From contig JBGANS010000019.1 of NCBI GenBank assembly GCA_044222195.1, positions 16,607 to 80,606 on the forward strand: a stretch of 64,000 nucleotides of DNA. The letters are read 5' to 3'. A model generated the notes under the pieces. The model saw only the letters and a list, made by a program, of their open reading frames with translations, was not told where the DNA came from and made no database searches. This document shows, piece by piece, positions 58,106-64,000 of the stretch (its first letter is position 1; the number at the start of each line of letters is the position of its first letter). This DNA is from JAHBXE01 sp044222195. GTDB taxonomy: Bacteria; Planctomycetota; Phycisphaerae; Phycisphaerales; UBA1924. Made by a program: the position numbers and the translations under genes.

Positions 58106-59338
58106 CTAGGCAACCGCATCGAGCGACAGACGAACCACTTGGGCTCCGCCCGCATCCACGCCCGTGGCTCCCGCCTCGGGCACCTCTGATTCGACGCTCC
58201 GCGTCACTGCATTCGCGGCATGGGCGTGTGGGCGATCCGTGCCCGACCCGCCGCCTCCCGAGGCTCCGCCTTCAGGGTTGCCGGCTCCGCCGAAACCACT
58301 CCCGAGCTCCGTCGGGATCAGCGCCGGTGCATCCTGCGCCGGCGGGCTCACGTGGACCGTGAGCGAATCCACACCCAGGCCCCTGGCTTCCAGCGCAGAG
58401 CGGAGCGCGGACATGTTCGCATGAAGCAACTGCTGTGCCTGATCGGATTCCACCTCAAAGGTCGCGGCGACCTTTCCGGGCTGGAGGTCCATTCGGATGG
58501 TCAGGTCGCCCAGGGCCTCGGGCTGGAGATGAAGCGTCAAAGAGCCGCCACTTTGCCGCAGTATGGCCGCAAACCCGCGTCCGAGTTGTGAAGCGAAGTC
58601 CGCCTCTGATTCGCGTGTCGGCTGGGGCAACGGCTGCTTAGCCGCGGCCTTGGCTTCACTTCTGACCGCGCCCTGTGGCGCAACGGCGGCGCGCAAGATT
58701 GGCACCTGCGGCGCGGATTGCGCGCGTTGCGGCACCACGGGCCCGGTGCCCTGGAGCGACCGGAACAGGGCAGGACTCGGCGTTGAGACCAGCGCCGCCG
58801 CTCTCGCGGCCTTCGCGGTGCCCGACGCAACCGCGTTCATGCTCTTGGGAGAATGTTCCGTGGCTGTCGGAGCATTGTCGCGTGAAGCGCTCGCCCCGGC
58901 GGACCGGGCCCGTGCGACATCCTGCGGCGCGGTTCGGCCAGCGCTCGATTCCGAGGTCTCCCTCGCGCTGTCGGTAACGGTCCTTCGGCCCTTGCTCGGC
59001 GGCTGGTTGTTCTGCCGGGTTGTCGGTGCCTTGCTGTCGCGTTCGGCCGCTTCCACGGTGGCCTTGGGTGTACCCCGCGAAGAGAGCTCCGCGACCGCGA
59101 GATTCGTCGGGCTTGCCGCGATCGAGCTGGAACCGCCCGGCTTCTTGCTGCGCTTCCCCGGCGCAGCGGGTGCGCCCTGGCGCCCGATTTCCGCGGCCCT
59201 GCCCTCCGTCGAAGCGACGGCCGAGTTCCCCATGGATCCAAGCAGGTCGGTGAACAGGTCCGGAGCGAAGACCAGCGGCTCTCCGCCGGGATTCGCGGTA
59301 CGAACGGCGCTTGGTTCAACGGGCGTCAGTGCGGTCAT
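58106..59338 (-). CDS. fliK: Flagellar hook-length control protein FliK
   Basis: FliK acts as the molecular ruler for the hook and triggers the FlhB switch. The 410-residue product has a long Pro/Ala/Ser-rich, disordered N-terminal part (about 1-280) and the C-terminal Flg_hook domain (FAAILRQSGGSLTLHLQPEALGDLTIRMDLQPGKVAATFEVESDQAQQLLHANMSALRSALEARGLGVDSLTVHV). A Gly/Ser-rich tail follows. This is the expected FliK layout. It starts right after the motE-like stop with no gap. Confidence 0.92.
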   Translation of the reverse strand: MTALTPVEPSAVRTANPGGEPLVFAPDLFTDLLGSMGNSAVASTEGRAAEIGRQGAPAAPGKRSKKPGGSSSIAASPTNLAVAELSSRGTPKATVEAAERDSKAPTTRQNNQPPSKGRRTVTDSARETSESSAGRTAPQDVARARSAGASASRDNAPTATEHSPKSMNAVASGTAKAARAAALVSTPSPALFRSLQGTGPVVPQRAQSAPQVPILRAAVAPQGAVRSEAKAAAKQPLPQPTRESEADFASQLGRGFAAILRQSGGSLTLHLQPEALGDLTIRMDLQPGKVAATFEVESDQAQQLLHANMSALRSALEARGLGVDSLTVHVSPPAQDAPALIPTELGSGFGGAGNPEGGASGGGGSGTDRPHAHAANAVTRSVESEVPEAGATGVDAGGAQVVRLSLDAVA

Positions 59339-60031
59339 CTACGGCGAACCTCCGAGCCCGGCGACGGACATGCCGCGGGTCCGGAGTCGTTCCAGCAAGT
59401 CTGCTGCCACTTTGGGGTCGGCCTTGACGAACTCGTCGACGACTTTCGTGCGCGTGCGTTCCTGCATCGCGTTGAGGTACGACACCACCTGGTCGATCTG
59501 TTTCTGGTCGATCAATGTCTGAAGCGTGCTCTTGGCCTTGTCGGCTTTCAGACCTTCGATCGTCGCAAGGGCCTTCCGGAACTGGTCATCGCTCTCGGTC
59601 TTGCGGACCACCTCGCGGGCCTGTTCAAAGTCCTTCTTCTCCTTTGAAAACGCCGCCCGTTCGGCGTCCAGCCCCTCACGTGCCCGCAGCAGTGTTTCCT
59701 GGAGAACCTGCACATCGCGCTTCATCGTCTCGATCCGCGCCTGGTCGATCTTGCTCTGTTCCAGTTTCAGCATCAGCGCATCGGCCCCGGTCACCGGTGG
59801 CGTTCCCACCTTCGCATCCTCTTTGGCGAGCTTCGCATCCTCGGCGGCCTTGGTCTTCTCCGCCTCAGTCTTGGCGGCGCGCTGCGCCGTCGTTTCTGTG
59901 AGCAGCGCTCGAATCTCACGCATGCGCGGCGCATCGATCCGCCCTGTGGACACCAGGTAGGCCACGATCCCGACGATCGCGATCAGGTTCGCCACCGCCG
60001 CCACAGACAGGATGGACCAGATGGTCTTCAT
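59339..60031 (-). CDS. MotE-like flagellar protein (MgtE-N/coiled-coil)
   Basis: A 230-residue protein. One membrane helix (VAAVANLIAIVGIVAYLVSTGRI) is followed by a long coiled coil (about 50-165, Ala/Lys/Glu rich). The C-terminal part is ALATIEGLKADKAKSTLQTLIDQKQIDQVVSYLNAMQERTRTKVVDEFVKADPKVAADLLERLR, which resembles the MgtE-N-like domain of MotE, a chaperone-like MotC stabiliser. Typical MotE is shorter. Position between fliJ and fliK fits MotE/FliB-type genes. The exact function here is inferred. Confidence 0.7.
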   Translation of the reverse strand: MKTIWSILSVAAVANLIAIVGIVAYLVSTGRIDAPRMREIRALLTETTAQRAAKTEAEKTKAAEDAKLAKEDAKVGTPPVTGADALMLKLEQSKIDQARIETMKRDVQVLQETLLRAREGLDAERAAFSKEKKDFEQAREVVRKTESDDQFRKALATIEGLKADKAKSTLQTLIDQKQIDQVVSYLNAMQERTRTKVVDEFVKADPKVAADLLERLRTRGMSVAGLGGSP

Positions 60032-60477
60032 GACAAGTCGCCTCCATGCACGCCGCGCATCACGACCAGTTCATCGAGCGCCGCCGCCTCAACCTTGTTC
60101 TGGGCGTACTTCCATTCTTCAAATCGCCGCTCCTTGAGCAGTTCCACCGCCCGCTTGCTCCTCGACGCCTCGAGCAGCGACAGGCGCGCCGCCTCCAGCC
60201 GCTTGTGAACTCCCGCCAGCTCCAGCACAGCCCGCTGCGCTGTTACGGTCAACCGCCCCGCCGCCGCGGCCTGAAACCGCACCCCGCGAAGGTCCGCCGC
60301 TTCGAGCATCGCCTTCATCTCCTGCCGCTCACGCACCAGGTTCTCCTGGCACCGCCGGATGACGTCCTCGAGCCCGACCCGCTGCGCCTCAAGCTCCGCG
60401 ACGACCTTCTGCCGCGCTTGCTCGATGCGCTCGCGCTGGTCCAGCACAGCCTGAAGTTCGAATCGAAACCGGGCCAC
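60028..60477 (-). CDS. fliJ: Flagellar export protein FliJ
   Basis: FliJ is the coiled-coil stalk that links the FliI ATPase to FlhA. The 149-residue product starts MARFRFELQAVLDQRERIEQARQKVVAELEAQR and is helical throughout, with heptads and no loops. It ends KVEAAALDELVVMRGVHGGDLS. The pattern and length fit FliJ. It is followed by the motE-like gene with a 4-base overlap and preceded by fliI with a 3-base gap. Confidence 0.88.
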   Translation of the reverse strand: MARFRFELQAVLDQRERIEQARQKVVAELEAQRVGLEDVIRRCQENLVRERQEMKAMLEAADLRGVRFQAAAAGRLTVTAQRAVLELAGVHKRLEAARLSLLEASRSKRAVELLKERRFEEWKYAQNKVEAAALDELVVMRGVHGGDLS

Positions 60478-60480
60478 TCA

Positions 60481-61854
60481 TCACCTCCGTGCCGCGGGCC
60501 TGACTGCGAGCCGCTTCCGCAGAGACTCGCCGGACTCCATCGCAATCTTGACCAGCTCCGCCCGTGCCGCTGGAAACGCGGTCGCTTCACCTTTGCCCTG
60601 GCGGAGCAGGTCGAGAATCCGCGGCCGGAACTCGATGGCCACATCCGCTTCCGGGTTGCTTCCCGCCGCGTACGCCCCGATCTGCACCAGGTCCTCGACA
60701 TCGCGGTACACCGCCAGGAGCCGCATGATCTGCTGGCGTGCCGCGATGTGGGCCGGGTCGCACACATCGTCGGCGACGCGGCTGATCGAATCGAGAACGT
60801 CGACGGCCGGAAAGTGCGCCCGCTGCGCGAGCTTGCGCGACAGAATGATGTGCCCGTCGAGCACGCCACGGGCGGCGTCCGCAATGGGCTCGGTCATGTC
60901 GTCGCCTTCGACGAGAATCGTGTAGAGCCCCGTGATCGAGCCCGGCTTGGAATCGCCGCGAGCCTTGACCGCGCCGGCCCGTTCGAGCAGCGCCGGCAAC
61001 ATGGCGAAGACGCTCGGCGTGTACCCCTTGGTCGCCGGCGGCTCGCCGACGGAAAGACCCACCTGCCGCTGGGCATGCGCAAATCGCGTCACCGAGTCCA
61101 TCATCAGCAACACATCGCGGCCGGCATCGCGGAACTGCTCGGCGACCGTGCACGCCAGCAGAGCCGCTCGGATCCTCAGCAGCGGCGACTCGTCGCTCGT
61201 GGCGACGACGACGACAGACTTGGCGCGACCTTCGGCTCCAAGTGTGTGCTCAAGAAAGTCCCCCACCTCCCGGCCGCGTTCGCCGATCAGCGCGATCACG
61301 TTGACATCCGCGCTGCTTGAACGCGCGATCGTGCCCAGGAGGGTGGACTTTCCCACACCGGGGCCCGAGAAGATGCCGATTCGCTGGCCCCGCCCCAGTG
61401 TCGTCATCAGGTCGATCGCCCGAACCCCCGTGTGAAGCGGTTCATTGATGCGCCGCCGTCCCATCGCGGAAAGCGGAGGCGGAACAATCGCCCTCGCTTC
61501 GGTCTCCAGCACCGGCCCCCGCTCATCGATTGGCTCGCCCAGCCCGTTCACCACGCGCCCGAGGAGCCGCGGCCCTACCGGGGCCGACATCGCTGTCGGC
61601 GCCCCGACGACCCGATCTCCGGCGCGGATGCCCCCCGCCTGCCCCAGGAGCATCACGATCGCATGACCGTTCGTAAACCCGACGACCTCTCCGGCGGTCT
61701 GCTCACCCTCGCCGTGAACCACGACCAGCGAGCCGATCGCGAGCGGCAGCGATTCCACCATCAAGGTCAGGCCTTTGAGCGAAACCACTCGACCGGTGAT
61801 TCGAAGGGGTTCGAGAGTCCTGAGGGTCGCAAGCTGGGGCGACAGCGTCGTCAC
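60481..61854 (-). CDS. fliI: Flagellum-specific ATPase FliI
   Basis: FliI is the hexameric export ATPase related to F1-beta. The 457-residue product has Walker A GIFSGPGVGKSTLLGTIARSSSADV and IALIGERGREVGDFLEHTLG. DVLLMMDSVTRFAHAQRQVGLSVGEPPATKGYTPSVFAMLPALLERAGA provides Walker B and the FliI signature. The C-terminal helical domain ends RKRLAVRPAARR. The N-terminal beta-barrel has VVSLKGLTLMVESLPLAIGSLV. Its start overlaps fliH by 4 bases. Confidence 0.97.
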   Translation of the reverse strand: MTTLSPQLATLRTLEPLRITGRVVSLKGLTLMVESLPLAIGSLVVVHGEGEQTAGEVVGFTNGHAIVMLLGQAGGIRAGDRVVGAPTAMSAPVGPRLLGRVVNGLGEPIDERGPVLETEARAIVPPPLSAMGRRRINEPLHTGVRAIDLMTTLGRGQRIGIFSGPGVGKSTLLGTIARSSSADVNVIALIGERGREVGDFLEHTLGAEGRAKSVVVVATSDESPLLRIRAALLACTVAEQFRDAGRDVLLMMDSVTRFAHAQRQVGLSVGEPPATKGYTPSVFAMLPALLERAGAVKARGDSKPGSITGLYTILVEGDDMTEPIADAARGVLDGHIILSRKLAQRAHFPAVDVLDSISRVADDVCDPAHIAARQQIMRLLAVYRDVEDLVQIGAYAAGSNPEADVAIEFRPRILDLLRQGKGEATAFPAARAELVKIAMESGESLRKRLAVRPAARR

Positions 61855-62564
61855 GACGTCGCTCCGGTCCCCGGAAGCAGGGCCCCGGCAATGCGTTCGA
61901 GCTGCGTCCGGATGGAGGCATCGACTTCCCCGCCGCCGGCCGTGGTCGCGATCACCGAACCCCGCTCCAGATCCGGCGCATCCACCACTTCGATCTGTCG
62001 CGATTGCCCGAAGCGATCGATGATCGCAGGGATTGCCCTTTCAATCGTGGCCCGATCGTCGGGATGGATGCGGATCGTCAGGCGCGTCGGGGCCGTCACC
62101 CGCTCCAGCACCGCCGCGAGCTGATCCGCCACGGCCTCCGCGTTGATCGCGATCGCGCGCCGGGTCACCAGCTCTCCCATTGACACCGCGAGGCGAAGAA
62201 CATCCTGCCTCGCCGACAGCATCATCGCATCCCGCTCGCGCTCGAACCTCGCGAGCGCCTCGGTCCAGCGCGCTTCCAGCGTGGTTAACCGCTCGTGATA
62301 CTCGACAATCGCGGCCTCGCGCCCATCGGCCTGACCCTCGATCCGCCCTTCCTGCAGTCCCCGCCCGTACCCCTCCCGATACCCCTCCTCCGCCGCGCCC
62401 GTGATGAGCCGCTGCCGCTCCTGCCGGGCTTCCGACACGACGTGCGCGGCCTCCTCGCGTGCTCTCGCTTTGAGCGCCTCGCCCTGCCGCATGATGTCGC
62501 CCAGGTCCAGGACAATCGCATCCCGCGAAGCCCGTGCCGCGTTGGCCTGGCGGATGAGGGCCAC
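61851..62564 (-). CDS. fliH: Flagellar assembly protein FliH
   Basis: FliH binds FliI and keeps it inactive until docking. The 237-residue product has a coiled N-terminal half (EALKARAREEAAHVVSEARQERQRLITGAAEEGYREGYGRGLQEGRIEGQADGREAA), with the typical GxxxG-like stretch. The C-terminal half is FERERDAMMLSARQDVLRLAVSMGELVTRRAIAINAEAVADQLAAVLERVTAPTRLTIRIHPDDRATIERAIP, which resembles F1-delta. Order fliG-fliH-fliI supports it. Confidence 0.9.
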   Translation of the reverse strand: MALIRQANAARASRDAIVLDLGDIMRQGEALKARAREEAAHVVSEARQERQRLITGAAEEGYREGYGRGLQEGRIEGQADGREAAIVEYHERLTTLEARWTEALARFERERDAMMLSARQDVLRLAVSMGELVTRRAIAINAEAVADQLAAVLERVTAPTRLTIRIHPDDRATIERAIPAIIDRFGQSRQIEVVDAPDLERGSVIATTAGGGEVDASIRTQLERIAGALLPGTGATS

Positions 62565-63605
62565 TTAGACCACCAGTTCCGTGTCGCCGCCGCGCCCCTG
62601 GATCACCACTTCGCCGGCTTCCTCGAGACGGCGGACGATGTCCACGATGCGCTGCTGCGCGGCCTCCACATCGCTGATGCGGACCGGGCCCATGTACTGC
62701 ATGTCTTCCTTGATGAGGGCCGCGGCACGCTCGGACATGTTCCCGAAGATCCGCGTCTTGAGTTCCTCGGAAGCGGTCTTGAGCGCCACGGCGAGCTCGT
62801 CGTTGTCGACTTCCTTGAGCACCGCCTGGATGCCCTTGTCGTTGACCTGCAGGATGTCCTCGAAGACGAACATGAGGCGGCGGATCTGTTCGACCAGGTC
62901 GGGATCCTCGGCCTCGAGGCCCTCCATGATGCTCTTCTCGGTGGCGCGATCGGCGAGGTTGAGAATCTCCGCGACGGTCGGCACACCCCCGGCCTTCTCC
63001 ATGCTCTGCGTGAGCATGTTCGCCAGACGGCTTTCCAGGCCCCGCTCGACCTCCTTGATCACATCGGGGTTGGTCTGCTCCATGTTCGCGACGCGCTTGA
63101 TCACCTCGATCTGCTTCTGCATCGGCAGCCCGACCAGGATCTCGGCCGCTTTGTGGTGCGGCAGGTGGCACACGATCAGCGCGATCGTCTGCGGGTGCTC
63201 ATCCTGGATGAACGTCAACAGGTTTTCGCTCTCCGCCCGCTGGAGGAAACTGAACGGCTTCTTCTGCACCTGGGTCTGAATCTGCTGGAGCACCCGCTCC
63301 GCCTGCTTCGGATCGAGCGAGTTTTGCAGAATCGACTTCGCGTACTCCAGGTTGCCCTCGTTCGCATGCTGACTCGCGATCGTGAGCGTGTAAAACTCCT
63401 CCACCACCGCCGCGCTCAGCGTCGTCGGAATCCTCCCCAGGCTCGCCAGCTCGCGCGTCACCAGTTCCACCGTCTCGGGCGTCAGTTGCTTGAGCAGCAC
63501 GCCCGCGCCTTCGGGTCCGAGCGACAGCAGCAGCACCGCGGCCTTGGTCAGTCCGTCAAGATCTCCGGGGTTGCTGGGAAGCTTGTCCGAGGGCCTTCGC
63601 GGCAT
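62565..63605 (-). CDS. fliG: Flagellar motor switch protein FliG
   Basis: FliG is the rotor subunit that receives torque from the stator. The 346-residue product shows AAVLLLSLGPEGAGVLLKQLTPETVELVTRELA (FliG-N) and EHPQTIALIVCHLPHHKAAEILVGLPMQKQIEVIKRVANMEQTNPDVIKEVERGL. Further on are GVPTVAEILNLADRATEKSIMEGLEAEDPDLVEQIRRLMFVFEDI and FGNMSERAAALIKEDMQYMGPVRISDVEAAQQRIVDIVRRLEEAGEVV (FliG-C with the charged torque helix). ATG at 63605 is preferred because GGAGG lies 5 bases upstream; other in-frame starts lie 12-15 bases earlier, inside the fliF stop region. Confidence 0.97.
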   Translation of the reverse strand: MPRRPSDKLPSNPGDLDGLTKAAVLLLSLGPEGAGVLLKQLTPETVELVTRELASLGRIPTTLSAAVVEEFYTLTIASQHANEGNLEYAKSILQNSLDPKQAERVLQQIQTQVQKKPFSFLQRAESENLLTFIQDEHPQTIALIVCHLPHHKAAEILVGLPMQKQIEVIKRVANMEQTNPDVIKEVERGLESRLANMLTQSMEKAGGVPTVAEILNLADRATEKSIMEGLEAEDPDLVEQIRRLMFVFEDILQVNDKGIQAVLKEVDNDELAVALKTASEELKTRIFGNMSERAAALIKEDMQYMGPVRISDVEAAQQRIVDIVRRLEEAGEVVIQGRGGDTELVV

Positions 63606-63616
63606 GCGTACCTCCA

Positions 63617-64000
63617 TCACTCCTCAACCGCGATCCAACGGTTGAGCATCTTCGCCGCGACCTCGGGCGAAGATTTGACCAGGTCCGCTACCTGCTCGCG
63701 GATCTTGTCCGCCCTGATTTCGTCCTCACCCAGTTCGATTCCTGCAATGGCTGTCTCCGATTCATCCGCCTCGCCAACCAGGTCGTCCTGCGCCTGGAGC
63801 TGCGGCGGCACACCCACGAGTTCTTCCGCCGTCGGCACCACCAGCTTCTTGCCCGCTCGACGGACCATCAGGAGCATCATGCCGATCGAAAGCACGGCCA
63901 GCGCGCCGAGCACAACCTTCTCGACAAGGCCCGAGCCGAGCGCCACGGCGATCGCGCCGCCACTGCCCAGGCTCGCCGTCGCGCCACCGCTCCCGCCGCC
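63617..64000 (-). CDS. fliF: Flagellar M-ring protein FliF, C-terminal part (5' end outside window)
   Basis: FliF forms the MS ring in the inner membrane. Only its C-terminus is visible: a Gly-rich stretch, then ALGSGLVEKVVLGALAVLSIGMMLLMVRRAGKK (the second membrane helix). The cytosolic tail that binds FliG follows (EIRADKIREQVADLVKSSPEVAAKMLNRWIAVEE, stop). The phrase 'ADLVKSSPEVAAKMLNRW' matches the FliG-binding end of FliF. The upstream part lies beyond the right edge of the window. It overlaps the start region of fliG. Confidence 0.93.
   Translation of the reverse strand, partial: GGGSGGATASLGSGGAIAVALGSGLVEKVVLGALAVLSIGMMLLMVRRAGKKLVVPTAEELVGVPPQLQAQDDLVGEADESETAIAGIELGEDEIRADKIREQVADLVKSSPEVAAKMLNRWIAVEE

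Noticed and set aside
1..64000. CRISPR array, prophage or classic insertion sequence
   Set aside because: No regularly spaced direct repeats, no cas or phage genes and no transposase were found; the only recombinase is housekeeping Xer type.

Overview
The window looks like chromosomal DNA from a high-GC, Gram-negative, flagellated planctomycete, most likely class Phycisphaerae. Four things point there. A secreted protein ends in two 'YANCD...LTANDFQCFLN' GC-type dockerin repeats. A secreted subtilase ends in a PEP-CTERM-like tail. There are two large transmembrane Hanks-type Ser/Thr kinases, one translationally coupled to an ECF sigma factor. Kdo/LPS genes occur beside a complete-looking flagellar export operon. 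The assignment is an inference from gene content, not a phylogeny.

Left part (1-24 kb): mostly housekeeping genes on the minus strand. These are uppS (cut by the window edge), purA, a kinase-WD40/ECF pair, an RluA-type pseudouridine synthase, 6-phosphogluconolactonase, a GGQ release-factor-like protein and tsaD. On the plus strand are hemW, an S8 protease, a kinase with a repeat-like C-terminus, hflX, tRNA-Thr(CGT) and a secreted protein. This part is full of short repeats. One family has CGCAGAG-rich inverted-repeat ends and occurs three times, each time fitted exactly between two genes; the largest copy carries a GxxExxY nuclease-like gene. Other repeats lie in-frame inside hemW (two) and tsaD (one).

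Middle part (24-43 kb): an orphan histidine kinase, a cold-shock protein and rpsO-pnp (pnp has two apparent frameshifts in its S1 domain). Then come an aminotransferase, scpA, and a Kdo/LPS locus kdsD - unknown - kdsC - very large LptC/OstA-like protein. After that lie a stand-alone nuoC, a TolB-like propeller lipoprotein, another lipoprotein, xerC, a secreted LolA-like protein and folK.

Right part (43-64 kb): one long minus-strand flagellar/chemotaxis-type operon. Read in its own direction it runs fliF(partial)-fliG-fliH-fliI-fliJ-motE-like-fliK-flgD-TIGR02530-like-flgE-motA-like-fliL-fliN-fliO-fliP-fliQ-fliR-flhB-flhA-flhF-flhG-small membrane protein-fliA. Many junctions are 4-base stop/start overlaps. 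fliM is absent from the usual fliL-fliN interval. A 24-base motif recurs in two of the operon's gaps and may be a shared control site. The export gate (FlhAB/FliOPQR), ATPase (FliHIJ), rotor ring (FliFGN) and rod/hook proteins are encoded together with the sigma factor expected to drive late flagellar genes.
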